NCBI GenBank assembly: GCA_007130865.1
Contig: SLRR01000247.1
Span: 1-34,281, forward strand
DNA from: Spirochaeta sp.
GTDB lineage: Bacteria; Spirochaetota; Spirochaetia; DSM-27196; Alkalispirochaetaceae
DNA: 34,281 nucleotides
Reading direction: 5' to 3'
The notes beneath the pieces are model-generated. The model searched no databases and was not told the DNA's origin. It saw only the letters and a program-made list of their open reading frames with translations. Positions 25,175 to 34,275 of this stretch are shown piece by piece (the stretch's first letter is position 1; each line of letters opens with the position of its first letter). Both the position numbers and the translations under genes were made by a program.

Positions 25175-26239
25175 ATGAGTGGAAAAGTACTGATGAAGGG
25201 AAACGAAGCGATCAGCCAGGCGGCGATTCAGGGAGGATGTCGGTATTTCTTTGGCTATCCCATCACGCCGCAGAATGAGATCCCGGAATATATGTCCCGG
25301 GAACTGCCGAAGGCGGGAGGCTGCTTTGTCCAGGCGGAGAGCGAGGTTTCCGCGATCAACATGGTGTACGGAGCCGGTGGCGCGGGAGCGCGGGTGATGA
25401 CCTCCTCCTCGTCTCCGGGCATCGCTCTCAAGCAGGAGGGAATAAGCTATATCGCCGGGAGCGAGATCCCCTGCGTGATAGTGAATATCATGCGCGGTGG
25501 TCCGGGGCTCGGGGGTATCCAGCCGTCGCAGGGAGATTACTACCAGACCACCCGTGGTGGCGGTAACGGTGACTATTCGATGATCGCCTACGCGCCGGCC
25601 AATATTCAGGAAGCGGTCGACCTGACCGCGGAGGCATTCGAGGTAGCCGATTATTACCGCAATCCCGTAATGGTGGTCGGTGACGGTATGATCGGTCAGA
25701 TGATGGAGCCGGTGGAGTTTCGCGAACCGGCGCGCCGCAAACAACCTCCCAAGACGTGGGCAACCACGGGAACCGAAGGCAAGCGGAAACCCAACGTGAT
25801 CAGTTCACTCCACCTGGATCCGGCGGATCTGGAGAAACATAACGTCCACCTGCAGGAGAAGTTCCGAAGGATGCGCGAGAACGAGTGCAGGTTCGAGACA
25901 CTTCACGTGGAGGACGCGGAGATCGTTCTTGTAGCGTACGGGACATCGTCACGGATCGCCCGGAACGCAGTAGCGGACCTCCGGGAGGAAGGGATAAAAG
26001 CGGGATTAATCCGGCCGATAACTATCTGGCCGTTTCCCGACGCGCCCTTTGAGGCGCTTGGTGATTCCGTCCGGGTCGTGCTGGCGGTGGAACTGAGTTG
26101 TGGCCAGATGGTGGACGACGTACGGCTTGCGGTCAACGGCCGGTTTCCGGTGCGTTTCTTCGGACGCTCCGGAGGCATGGTTTTCTCGCAGCAGGAAGTC
26201 ACCGATGCGAGCCGGAAGGCGCTGAAGGAGGTGCAGTAA
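25175..26239 (+). CDS. vorB: 2-Oxoacid:ferredoxin oxidoreductase, alpha subunit (VorB type)
   Basis: A 354-residue alpha subunit. The N-terminus [28 protein letters not shown] carries the family's GYPITP motif near residue 27, followed by [23 protein letters not shown] and [17 protein letters not shown], all typical of branched-chain 2-oxoacid (VorB/KorA) enzymes rather than of one-chain pyruvate:ferredoxin oxidoreductases. The C-terminal ~110 residues are the transketolase C-like domain. Together with VorA, C and D it oxidatively decarboxylates 2-oxoacids to acyl-CoA and reduced ferredoxin. The stop codon overlaps the vorA start by one base. 2-Oxoglutarate is the alternative substrate, but buk and ptb favour branched-chain acids. 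Confidence 0.94.
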   Translation: MSGKVLMKGNEAISQAAIQGGCRYFFGYPITPQNEIPEYMSRELPKAGGCFVQAESEVSAINMVYGAGGAGARVMTSSSSPGIALKQEGISYIAGSEIPCVIVNIMRGGPGLGGIQPSQGDYYQTTRGGGNGDYSMIAYAPANIQEAVDLTAEAFEVADYYRNPVMVVGDGMIGQMMEPVEFREPARRKQPPKTWATTGTEGKRKPNVISSLHLDPADLEKHNVHLQEKFRRMRENECRFETLHVEDAEIVLVAYGTSSRIARNAVADLREEGIKAGLIRPITIWPFPDAPFEALGDSVRVVLAVELSCGQMVDDVRLAVNGRFPVRFFGRSGGMVFSQQEVTDASRKALKEVQ

Positions 26240-26997
26240 TGCCGGTAGTATTTGAACGAACCAAGGGATTGACCGAGAAGGAATTCCATTACTGTCCGGG
26301 GTGTACCCACGGCATAATTCACCGTCTCGTAGGCGAAACACTTGTAGAAATGGATCTCCTGGGAGACACGATCGGTGTTGCTCCCGTGGGATGCGCAGTC
26401 CTGGCGTACCAGTACTTCAACTGTGACATGCACGAGGCCGCGCATGGCCGCGCTCCCGCGATGGCTACCGGCGTGAAGAGGGTTCTGCCGGAGAAGACGG
26501 TTTTCACGTACCAGGGCGACGGCGATCTGGCCTCGATCGGAACCGCGGAGATCGTACACGCCGCGCACCGGGGGGAGAACATAACAGTTATCTTTGTCAA
26601 CAACGCGATCTACGGGATGACCGGTGGTCAGATGGCGCCGACCACGATGGTGGGGCAGCGTACTACCACCTCGCCCCTGGGACGGGACCCGCGCCTGGCG
26701 GGGCAACCGATCCGCGTATCGGAGATGCTCGCAACGATTACCGGTGCAGCCTTTGTGGAACGGGTATCGGTACACAATCCCGCCCACATCCGGAAAGCAA
26801 AGAAAGCGATCCGTTCTGCATTTGAGTGTCAGACGAAGAAGGCGGGCTTCTCGATCGTAGAGGTTCTCTCCACGTGTCCCACCAACTGGGGTATGTCGCC
26901 CTTGGACTCACTGGACTGGCTCAAGGAAACGATGATGCCCTACTATCCACTGGGTAATTTCCGGCATCCCGAGAAGGAGGCAGGTAACGATGCGTGA
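26239..26997 (+). CDS. vorA: 2-Oxoacid:ferredoxin oxidoreductase, beta subunit (thiamine pyrophosphate-binding)
   Basis: A 252-residue TPP-binding subunit. The TPP/Mg motif begins [20 protein letters not shown] and ends about 25 residues later with [16 protein letters not shown]. An early CPGC motif (HYCPGCTHG) near residue 20 is also typical of the beta subunits. A longer frame starts at 26098 within vorB; the ATG at 26239, one base into the vorB stop and after AAGGAGG, is the normal start. Its 3' end overlaps vorC by 8 bp. Confidence 0.94.
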   Translation: MPVVFERTKGLTEKEFHYCPGCTHGIIHRLVGETLVEMDLLGDTIGVAPVGCAVLAYQYFNCDMHEAAHGRAPAMATGVKRVLPEKTVFTYQGDGDLASIGTAEIVHAAHRGENITVIFVNNAIYGMTGGQMAPTTMVGQRTTTSPLGRDPRLAGQPIRVSEMLATITGAAFVERVSVHNPAHIRKAKKAIRSAFECQTKKAGFSIVEVLSTCPTNWGMSPLDSLDWLKETMMPYYPLGNFRHPEKEAGNDA

Positions 26998-27559
26998 AAA
27001 GAGACACGAGCAGATAATCTGCGCCGGCTTTGGTGGCCAGGGCGTGATGCTGATGGGCCGTCTCATCGCCGCGGTGGCGATGCGCGGCGGCATGGAGGTA
27101 TCCTGGCTGCCCTCTTACGGCCCGGAGATGCGTGGTGGAACCGCCAACTGCCAGGTGGTAATCTCCGACTCTCCGATCGGATCGCCGGTGATCTCCAGGA
27201 ATGCCGATACGGTACTCGCCATGAACCTTCCGTCCATGCGCAAGTTTGAGGGAGAACTGGTACCGCAGGGACTGATGATCTACAACAGTTCGCTGATCGA
27301 GACCGCGCCGGATCGGGAGGATATCAGGCTTGCGCCGATTCCCGCCAACGAGATCGCCAACGAGATCGGCAACCTGAAAGCAGCCAACATCGTGATGCTC
27401 GGCGCGTACGCCGAGCTGAAGGGATTGCTCGACCCGGAGGAGATCCTGAACGTTCTGGAGGAGACCTTCGGCGCCGCAAAGAGTCAGTTTATTCCGATCA
27501 ACCGGAAAGCACTCGAACGGGGCGTGGAAGCGGGCAAAGCGGTTCACGCAGCGGTGTAG
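26990..27559 (+). CDS. vorC: 2-Oxoacid:ferredoxin oxidoreductase, gamma subunit
   Basis: A 189-residue gamma subunit with the CoA-contact and glycine-rich N-terminus [19 protein letters not shown] (residues 9-27) and the family motif [21 protein letters not shown] (split across residues ~38-58). It completes the four-subunit enzyme. It starts inside the end of vorA and is followed by ptb after 21 bp. Confidence 0.94.
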   Translation: MREKRHEQIICAGFGGQGVMLMGRLIAAVAMRGGMEVSWLPSYGPEMRGGTANCQVVISDSPIGSPVISRNADTVLAMNLPSMRKFEGELVPQGLMIYNSSLIETAPDREDIRLAPIPANEIANEIGNLKAANIVMLGAYAELKGLLDPEEILNVLEETFGAAKSQFIPINRKALERGVEAGKAVHAAV

Positions 27560-27580
27560 CTGGAGCAAGGCGGAAACGGT

Positions 27581-28528
27581 ATGGCAGATCTTAAGACCGA
27601 ATCCCGGTTTGACGGGATGCGCGCCGACGCACGGTCGGCCGGTTCGGGCCGGGTTGCTGTTGCCTGGCCTCATGACGAAGAGGCGGTCGGCTCGATACTG
27701 GCCGCGGCGCGGCAGGGGCTGGCCGTGCCCGTCCTGGTGGGGGATCGCTCCAGGATCGAGGACGCGGTCGCCCGGACCGGAGAATCGATCGGTGACGCTC
27801 AGGTAGTCGCGGCGCACTCGCCGGAGGAAGCGGCGCGCCGGGCGGTAGCGCTCGTGCGCGGTGGCGACGCGGATGTGGTCATGAAGGGATCGCTGGAAAC
27901 CGCAGCGCTGCTCAAGGCGGTACTCGATGCAGACGAGGGCCTGCGGACCGGCCGCGTTCTCAGTCACGTAGCGGCGTTTGCGGTGCGGGATTATCCCCGG
28001 ATCCTGCTGGTGACCGACGCGGCAATGAATATCGCTCCCACGGTGGAGCAGAAACAGGAGATCATTCTCAACGCCGTGGAGGTTGCACACGCCCTGGAGG
28101 TACCGGAACCGTGCGTAGCGATGCTGTGTGCCAAGGAAAAGGTGGAACCCCGGATGCTCGCCACCGTCGAGGCGGGGGAGTTGCAGGAGCGCTGGAAAAA
28201 CGGCGAGATCCCGGGATGTATCGTGAGCGGACCTCTGGCGCTGGACAACGCTGTAAGCTCCCGGGCGGCCGAGTTGAAAGGCATCGATGATCCCGTAGCG
28301 GGCCGGGCGGATATTCTGGTAGCGCCCGACATCGAAGCGGGTAACATCCTCTACAAGGCGCTCGCTTTTCTTGCGGGAGCCGAGAACGCGGGCATCATCC
28401 TGGGCGCGACTGCGCCGATCGTGCTTACCTCCCGGGCGGACTCGCTGCAGTCCCGGGTCGACTCGATCGCCCTGGCGACGCTGCACGCCCGGTATCGCGC
28501 CCGGATCAGCGAGGACAGTTCCCGATAG
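27581..28528 (+). CDS. ptb: Phosphate butyryltransferase (branched-chain acyl)
   Basis: A 315-residue member of the phosphotransacetylase/phosphotransbutyrylase family, converting acyl-CoA and phosphate to acyl-phosphate. Visible blocks are RVAVAWPHDEEAV, DVVMKGSLETAALLKAVLD, LLVTDAAMNIAPTVEQK, CIVSGPLALDNAVS and DILVAPDIEAGNILYKAL, matching Ptb rather than Pta. It is the last gene of the operon that starts with buk, so the acyl-CoA made by VorABCD can be turned into acid and ATP. Convergent with hutH; only a weak hairpin and no good T-run were seen in the 73-bp gap. Confidence 0.92.
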   Translation: MADLKTESRFDGMRADARSAGSGRVAVAWPHDEEAVGSILAAARQGLAVPVLVGDRSRIEDAVARTGESIGDAQVVAAHSPEEAARRAVALVRGGDADVVMKGSLETAALLKAVLDADEGLRTGRVLSHVAAFAVRDYPRILLVTDAAMNIAPTVEQKQEIILNAVEVAHALEVPEPCVAMLCAKEKVEPRMLATVEAGELQERWKNGEIPGCIVSGPLALDNAVSSRAAELKGIDDPVAGRADILVAPDIEAGNILYKALAFLAGAENAGIILGATAPIVLTSRADSLQSRVDSIALATLHARYRARISEDSSR

Positions 28529-28601
28529 GGCGAACTGGAACTGTGCCAATGTGCACAAGCGGCCACGGGCGGCGCGCGTCCGCTCGGTTTAAGTCCGTCC
28601 T

Positions 28602-30101
28602 TCAGCCCGGGCGTCGTGGCAGGTCGATCTCCCGCATGAAGTCCACCGTTACCTGGATATCGTCGTAGAGCAGTCGGTCCCGCTGGAGGTGCGGAACGAT
28701 CTCCCGGTACCGGGATCGCAGATCCTCGATATAGGGAGAACTCTTCAGGGGACTCCGGTAGTCGAGCGCCTGCATAGCGGTCATGAACTCCACGGCGAGA
28801 ACCTTCTCGATATTATAGACGATCTTGTACGCCTTCACTACCGCGTTAGCCCCCATGCTCACGTGGTCTTCCTGTCCCGCCGAGGAGGTGATGCTGTCCA
28901 CCGAAGCCGGTGTAGCGAGCTGCTTGTTCATACTTGTGATCGCGGCCGCGGTATATTGCGGAATCATAAGCCCGGAGTTGAGACCGGAGTGCTCGATCAG
29001 AAACCGTGGAAGTTCGCGATTACCCGAGACGAGCTGAAAGGTGCGACGCTCCGAGATGCTTGCAAGCTCGGACATCGCGATCGCCAGGTAGTCGATCGCC
29101 AGGGCCAGAGGTTCCCCGTGAAAGTTGCCGCCCGAGAGGATGAGATCTTCCTCTTCAAAGATCAGGGGATTGTCCGTGACGGAGTTGATCTCAACCTCAA
29201 AAACCTGTTCCACGTGGTCCAGAGCGTTGTTTACCGCGCCGTGGACCTGGGGCACGCAGCGGAAGGAGTAGGGGTCCTGCACGTTGTGTTTCGGCTGATC
29301 CGTTATCTCGCTGCCCTGGAGAAAGCGGAGTACGTCCGCGGCGGCTTCCAATTGGCCTTTATGCGGACGGACGCGCTGGATCGCCGGGTGAAAGGGATCG
29401 GTGGAGGCGTTGAACGCGTCGATCGATATCGCGGCGGTTAGATCCGCCAGGCGCGTAACCCGGCGCGATTCCAGGATCGACCAGCACCCCCAGGCGCTCA
29501 TGAACTGTGTGCCGTTGAGCAGCGCCAGTCCTTCTTTTGCTTTGAGGGTAACAGGAGAGATGCCGAGCTGGTCGAACACCGTTTCAGTCGGGCGTTTTTC
29601 GCCGTTGTAACGCACCGTACCCCGACCGATCAGAGGCAGCGTCAGATGAGCCAGGGGAGCCAGGTCCCCGGAGGCTCCCAGGGATCCCACCTCCCACACC
29701 ACGGGGAATATGTTTCGGTTGTAGAGTTCTACCAGTTTTTCCACCGTCTCCAGGCGAACGCCGGAGAAACCGAGCCCGAGGGAACGGATCTTGAGAAAGA
29801 CCATGAGTCGCACGACTTCCGGCAGCACTTCTTCACCCATGCCGCAAGCGTGAGAGAGCACCAGGTTCTCCTGCAGGTGGTCGAGTTCGTCCCGCGAGAT
29901 CTTTACGTTGCAGAGCGATCCGAAACCGGTGTTGATACCGTAAAACCGGGCCTCCGGGTCGGCGATCTTTCGCTCCAGGTATCGCCGGTTGGCGACGATC
30001 CGGCGTTTCATTTCCGCCGGCACGTCGATCGTGAAGTCCCTCGTCAGGACGGACCTGAGCTGTCTCATCTCCAGGTATTCCAAGCCTACCAGTGTGTTCA
30101 T
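28602..30101 (-). CDS. hutH: Histidine ammonia-lyase
   Basis: A 499-residue aromatic/histidine ammonia-lyase that makes urocanate and ammonium from histidine. The A143-S144-G145 triad in GSLGASGDLAPLAH forms the MIO prosthetic group. Other conserved parts are FYGINTGFGSL (53-63), SVTDNPLIF and SSAGQEDHVSMG. The ATG at 30101 is preceded by GGGAGGA. No other hut gene lies beside it, so it is either a lone gene of a split pathway or serves ammonia release on its own. Tyrosine or phenylalanine lyase activity cannot be excluded by eye, but HutH is the best fit. Confidence 0.93.
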   Translation of the reverse strand: MNTLVGLEYLEMRQLRSVLTRDFTIDVPAEMKRRIVANRRYLERKIADPEARFYGINTGFGSLCNVKISRDELDHLQENLVLSHACGMGEEVLPEVVRLMVFLKIRSLGLGFSGVRLETVEKLVELYNRNIFPVVWEVGSLGASGDLAPLAHLTLPLIGRGTVRYNGEKRPTETVFDQLGISPVTLKAKEGLALLNGTQFMSAWGCWSILESRRVTRLADLTAAISIDAFNASTDPFHPAIQRVRPHKGQLEAAADVLRFLQGSEITDQPKHNVQDPYSFRCVPQVHGAVNNALDHVEQVFEVEINSVTDNPLIFEEEDLILSGGNFHGEPLALAIDYLAIAMSELASISERRTFQLVSGNRELPRFLIEHSGLNSGLMIPQYTAAAITSMNKQLATPASVDSITSSAGQEDHVSMGANAVVKAYKIVYNIEKVLAVEFMTAMQALDYRSPLKSSPYIEDLRSRYREIVPHLQRDRLLYDDIQVTVDFMREIDLPRRPG

Positions 30102-30176
30102 TGATCCTCCCGGGGTTAGATTATCACGATATTTTTGTGCTATGCGCTAATTCTTGTGCATTTTGATACGGACACA

Positions 30177-30185
30177 TGGTATAAT
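30177..30185 (+). promoter_or_regulatory. Extended -10 promoter of the sensor kinase gene
   Basis: TGGTATAAT is a perfect extended -10 element (TGN-TATAAT). No acceptable -35 is seen at 16-18 bp. The expected +1 is near 30192, about two bases before the ATG at 30194, so the transcript would be leaderless. The remainder of the 92-bp divergent gap to hutH shows no other clear element. Confidence 0.7.
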
Positions 30186-30193
30186 ACACGCGC

Positions 30194-31240
30194 ATGCGGC
30201 TCGACGGTGTAAACGAGAAACGTCAGTCCAGGCTCCTTGAGTTGTTTCGGGAGCGGCAATGTGAGGTTCTCTTTGATAATATCGGCGACGCCATAGTTCT
30301 GGCCGATACCGACCGTGCGGTCGTTGACTGCAACCGCGCGTTTACGAAGCTCCTCGGATACACTCCGGAAGAAATCCGCGGACAGTCCACCAGGGTGCTC
30401 TTCGACCGGGAGGAGGATTTCCGTTCCCTGGGAAGCCGGATTCGCAAGGACGACAGCGCCGAGAGTTTTTTCCACGAGATAGTCTATCGTTGCCGCGACG
30501 GAAGCACTTTTAACGGGGAGAAGCGGATTCATCCGATCTACGACGGCAATGGTGATTTAGTGGGGTTTATGGGAATCATCCGGGACGTGACGGAGCGTAA
30601 AGTCGCGGAACGTCGGATCCAGGACCTCCTGACGGAGAAGGAAGCGCTCCTGCAGGAAGTACACCACCGTGTAAAGAACAACATGAGTTCAGTTGCGAGC
30701 CTCCTCTCGTTGCAGGCGGAGACCGTGGAGGATGCCGCCACGTCCACGGCGTTAATCGAAGCGCGGAGCCGCTTGCAGAGCATGGAAGTCCTTTACGACA
30801 AGCTGTACCGCGCGGAAAACATCGACGAGCTTTCCCTGGATTCGTACCTGCCCTCGCTGGTGAATGAGATCGTCCGGGTGCTCCCGACTCAGACTCGCAT
30901 CGCGGTCCATACCCGGGTGGAGGATTGTCGCGTACCGGTAAAAGTCCTGTCGATTTTAGGGATAATTGCGAACGAGCTTGTTACGAACTCTATCAAACAC
31001 GCGTTCACCGGTCGCGATGACGGGATGATCGAGGTGGACGCGGCCTGTCACGACGGGAAACGTGTGAAAGTGGTCGTTGGCGACGACGGGAAAGGCCTCC
31101 CGGAGTCGATCGGGATCGATTCCGGCGAGGGGTTCGGATTGACGCTGGTGAGCACGCTGGCCCGGCAGATTCACGGAACGATCAGCATCGAACGCGTCGG
31201 CGGTACGCAGTTTACTCTGACATTTCCATTTTACGACTGA
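30194..31240 (+). CDS. Soluble PAS-domain sensor histidine kinase (HisKA_2 type)
   Basis: A 348-residue cytoplasmic kinase. A PAS domain covers about residues 22-135 (LFDNIGDAIVLADTDRAVV; GIIRDVTERKVAERR). The dimerisation/phosphoacceptor region EVHHRVKNNMSSVASLLSLQ puts the phosphorylated histidine at H157-H158, typical of the HisKA_2 / HWE-like class. The ATPase domain shows NELVTNSIKHAF, DDGKGLPE and GEGFGLTLVS. There is no membrane segment and no response regulator gene nearby, so its partner is elsewhere. The ATG at 30194 follows the extended -10 element directly without a ribosome binding site. Confidence 0.93.
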   Translation: MRLDGVNEKRQSRLLELFRERQCEVLFDNIGDAIVLADTDRAVVDCNRAFTKLLGYTPEEIRGQSTRVLFDREEDFRSLGSRIRKDDSAESFFHEIVYRCRDGSTFNGEKRIHPIYDGNGDLVGFMGIIRDVTERKVAERRIQDLLTEKEALLQEVHHRVKNNMSSVASLLSLQAETVEDAATSTALIEARSRLQSMEVLYDKLYRAENIDELSLDSYLPSLVNEIVRVLPTQTRIAVHTRVEDCRVPVKVLSILGIIANELVTNSIKHAFTGRDDGMIEVDAACHDGKRVKVVVGDDGKGLPESIGIDSGEGFGLTLVSTLARQIHGTISIERVGGTQFTLTFPFYD

Positions 31241-31302
31241 AACGAGTACGATTCACGGTCCGTTGAAGTCCTCCCGACCTCCGGGTACTATACGGTAGAA
31301 CA

Positions 31303-31311
31303 TGATATAAT
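31303..31311 (+). promoter_or_regulatory. Extended -10 promoter of the radical SAM / diflavin reductase unit
   Basis: TGATATAAT is an extended -10 element with +1 expected near 31318. In contrast to the kinase gene upstream it leaves a short leader containing CAGGAGG before the ATG at 31336. No matching -35 was found. Confidence 0.6.
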
Positions 31312-31335
31312 CACTCAGAAAAACCAGGAGGTGCG

Positions 31336-32646
31336 ATGCGTTTTATCACATATAACGCGAAGAATTTTCGCGAGATTGAGTATATTCGGTACCTGCCGCC
31401 CGATACGAGACGGGAAATCGATGTGGTATCCCGGGTTATCCCATTCAAGACCAACAACTACGTGGTGGATTACCTGATCGACTGGGAGAACTACGCCGAC
31501 GACCCGATCTACATTCTGAACTTCCCCAATCGCCGGATGCTGACCGAAAATCAGTACGGACGGGTTGAACACGCAATGAGCGGCGATTATTCCGACCAGG
31601 AGATAATCGCTGTGATCAACCAGGTGAGACTGGAAATGAATCCTCACCCGGCAAAGCAGCAGAGCAATATCCCTGTTCTGGACGGGGAGAAGCTGGCCGG
31701 CGCACAACACAAGTACCGGGACGTGATCCTATTTTTTCCAAGCCAGGGGCAGACCTGTCACGCCCATTGTACGTTCTGTTTTCGCTGGCCCCAGTTCGTC
31801 AAGGATCTGGATCTCAAGTTTTCCATGCGCGAGATCGATCGGGTGATCGAGTACATCCGACGGAACGGTGAGATCCGGGAGATTCTCTTCACCGGGGGTG
31901 ATCCCATGGTAATGAGCCCCGCGGAACTTTCCCGTTACGTGGACGCGATTCTCGCGGCAAAGATTCCTCACCTGCGGAATATACGTTTCGGGAGCAAATC
32001 CCTGGCGTATTGGCCCTTCACCTTTCTGTCGGAGTTCAACGAGGAAGCGGAGGATATGCTCGGAATCCTGCGCCGGATCGTGGAAAATGGAATGCACGTC
32101 TCCTTCATGGCGCACTTCAACCACCCGAACGAACTTGAAACTACCGTTGTCCGCCGGGCGGTGGCAGCTATCCGCGCTTCCGGAGTGGAGATCCGTACGC
32201 AGTCACCGATTCTCAATAATATTAACGCCGGCGCCGATATCTGGGCCGGTATGTGGCAAACCCAGGTCGAGCTCGGAATGATCCCGTACTATATGTTCGT
32301 GGAGCGCGAGACGGGACCTTACCAGTATTTCAGCCTGCCTCTGGCGCGCGTGTATGAGATGTTTACCGAGGCGGTCCGGGAGAGCGGGAGCTTTGCCAAG
32401 ACGGTCACGGGCCCGGTAATGTCCGCCGCCCAGGGGAAGGTCCAGATCATGGGGATCGTCCGGAATCCCGCCACGGCGGAGCGATATTTCATGATGCAGT
32501 ACGTACGCCATCGCGATTATCTGCGGACCTTCCGCCCGTTCTTCACGGAGTATAAAGAGGACGCTACATGGATCGATCAACTCCAGGAGATTCCGGCGGA
32601 GTCACAGATAGAAACCCGGGGTACACCGGTGGCGCGGGAGCGGTAG
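31336..32646 (+). CDS. KamA-family radical SAM protein (lysine 2,3-aminomutase-like)
   Basis: A 436-residue radical SAM enzyme related to lysine 2,3-aminomutase. The [4Fe-4S] cysteines C141, C145 and C148 lie in CHAHCTFCFRWPQF. ILFTGGDPMVMS follows as the SAM-binding GGD block, and the C-terminal GPVMSAAQGKV resembles the PLP-lysine region of KamA enzymes. The first ~130 residues are an N-terminal domain, with LFFPSQGQT just ahead of the cluster. AGGAGG precedes the ATG. The substrate is unknown; it is a divergent subgroup, so lysine should not be assumed. It is separated by only 3 bp from a diflavin reductase gene, which could supply the low-potential electrons radical SAM enzymes need. Confidence 0.88.
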   Translation: MRFITYNAKNFREIEYIRYLPPDTRREIDVVSRVIPFKTNNYVVDYLIDWENYADDPIYILNFPNRRMLTENQYGRVEHAMSGDYSDQEIIAVINQVRLEMNPHPAKQQSNIPVLDGEKLAGAQHKYRDVILFFPSQGQTCHAHCTFCFRWPQFVKDLDLKFSMREIDRVIEYIRRNGEIREILFTGGDPMVMSPAELSRYVDAILAAKIPHLRNIRFGSKSLAYWPFTFLSEFNEEAEDMLGILRRIVENGMHVSFMAHFNHPNELETTVVRRAVAAIRASGVEIRTQSPILNNINAGADIWAGMWQTQVELGMIPYYMFVERETGPYQYFSLPLARVYEMFTEAVRESGSFAKTVTGPVMSAAQGKVQIMGIVRNPATAERYFMMQYVRHRDYLRTFRPFFTEYKEDATWIDQLQEIPAESQIETRGTPVARER

Positions 32647-32649
32647 CCT

Positions 32650-34275
32650 ATGGCGGACGACACGACGCTGAACATTCTCTACGGATCCCGTACCGGCAAC
32701 GCCCGCGCCGCCGCCGATCTTGCCCGCGATTATGCTCGCCACCTGGGTCTCGCGGCGGAGCTGCACGATACGCGCTCCGTGGAAATCGATGAGTTTCTCA
32801 CGTGGAAAAACGTACTCATTGCGGTCAGCACCCACGGGGAGGGGGACCCGCCGGCGGCGGTGGAGATGTTTTACCATGACCTGCACGACACCAACGGTCA
32901 TTCCATGAAGGGGACCCGATTCGGGGTTCTTGCTCTGGGAGACAGCAGTTACAGCGACTTCTGCAAAACCGGAAACGATATCCGGACCCGGCTTCTTGAA
33001 CTCGGCGCCGATGAAACGGTACCGCTAGTGGAATGCGATATCGACTTTGAAGAAAACGCCCGGCAGTGGGTGCGGCGATCCGTGGAGACGTTTCGGGAAT
33101 TGCTTCCTCGTGAACGGGAAGCCGGCGACAAGCCTTTCGCGTTCGAACTCAAAACGGGGGATTCCGACTTTGAGAACGCGTTCTTTGCGCCCGTCCTGGA
33201 GAAGCGTCTCCTCACCGAACCGGACGCGGAGAAACGCACGATCCACCTCTCCCTGGACCTGGAAGGGTTTCCCGATTCTTACCTGCCGGGGGATTCCTTC
33301 GGTATTTATCTTCACAACCCTCGGTTCCTGGTTGATCGTTTGCTCCGGTCCGCCCGGTACGATCCATCCCACCCGGTGGAGACGCGGAACGGTCTGAAGA
33401 TGCTCAAGGAAGCTCTCCTGGCGGAATACGAGCTCACGGTACTTACCCCGGTAGTAGTACGAGCCTACGCGGAACTCACCGGTGATCCCCGCCTGGTCGA
33501 GATCATCGCTGCTGAGGACCGTCTCGATGATTACTGCCGGAACCGGGACGTGGTGGACCTGGTGGAGTCGTTCCCGCCGCCGGAAGACCCGGAAGACCTG
33601 CTTTCCACGCTTCGCAAGCTCGCGCCGCGGCTCTTCTCTGCTGCGTCGATATACAACCCCGTGGATCCCCGGGTGGACCTGACGATCTCTCTCGTGGAGT
33701 ACCCCGTGGATGACCGGTTGCACCGCGGCGTATGTTCCACCTACATCGCCGACCGTGTGGAGGAGGGCGATACCGTTCCGGTTTTCCTCGATCCCAACGA
33801 ATCGTTCCGGTTGCCCCGGGACGATAATGCACCGGTTGTCATGGTTGCCACCGGCACGGGAATCGCGCCGTTCCGGGCGTTTCTGCAGGAACGGGAGCGT
33901 CGCGGCGCCTCCGGCGACAACTGGCTGTTCTTTGGAGATCGGCGGGAAGCGAGCGACTACCTGTACCGCCGGGACCTCGAAAGGCACCTGGAAAGTGGTC
34001 TGCTCACGCGTGTCGACACCGCATTTTCCCGGGATTCCGAGGAGAAAGTATACGTGCAGCATCGGCTCGAGGCGGCCGGCCGGGAGGTGTACCGGTGGCT
34101 TTCCGAGCGCGGTGCGTATATCTACCTCTGCGGAAACAAGCGGTCCATGGGGAAAGACGTAAAAGATACGCTGGAGAATATCCTGGCGCGCCAGGGAGGA
34201 CTCTCCCGGGAACGCGCCGCGGAGTTTCTCCAGGAATTGCGGTCACAGAAACGGTACCAGATGGATCTGTACTGA
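32650..34275 (+). CDS. Diflavin reductase (sulfite reductase flavoprotein / P450 reductase-like)
   Basis: A 541-residue NADPH-dependent diflavin oxidoreductase. An N-terminal flavodoxin domain (about 8-150) has the FMN contacts GSRTGNA, STHGEGDPP and LALGDSSYSDFC. The FAD domain (about 165-385) has RLFSAAS and GVCSTYIADR, and the NADPH domain has ATGTGIAPFRAFLQER, YVQHRL and the terminal YQMDLY. The architecture equals CysJ, but no cysI or other sulfite reductase gene is beside it. It is 3 bp behind the radical SAM gene, so a role as its electron donor (flavodoxin and flavodoxin reductase in one chain) is proposed. The gene is complete and ends 6 bases before the window edge. Confidence 0.92.
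   Translation: MADDTTLNILYGSRTGNARAAADLARDYARHLGLAAELHDTRSVEIDEFLTWKNVLIAVSTHGEGDPPAAVEMFYHDLHDTNGHSMKGTRFGVLALGDSSYSDFCKTGNDIRTRLLELGADETVPLVECDIDFEENARQWVRRSVETFRELLPREREAGDKPFAFELKTGDSDFENAFFAPVLEKRLLTEPDAEKRTIHLSLDLEGFPDSYLPGDSFGIYLHNPRFLVDRLLRSARYDPSHPVETRNGLKMLKEALLAEYELTVLTPVVVRAYAELTGDPRLVEIIAAEDRLDDYCRNRDVVDLVESFPPPEDPEDLLSTLRKLAPRLFSAASIYNPVDPRVDLTISLVEYPVDDRLHRGVCSTYIADRVEEGDTVPVFLDPNESFRLPRDDNAPVVMVATGTGIAPFRAFLQERERRGASGDNWLFFGDRREASDYLYRRDLERHLESGLLTRVDTAFSRDSEEKVYVQHRLEAAGREVYRWLSERGAYIYLCGNKRSMGKDVKDTLENILARQGGLSRERAAEFLQELRSQKRYQMDLY

Noticed and set aside
26921-28558. A 545-codon minus-strand open frame opposite vorC and ptb
   Set aside because: Low-complexity Arg/His/Gly-rich translation without recognisable motifs, opposite two clear genes; typical of antisense frames in G+C-rich DNA.
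28529-28601. GC-rich hairpin AGCGG...CCGCT between ptb and hutH as a terminator
   Set aside because: The stem is short and interrupted and no proper T-run follows on either strand.
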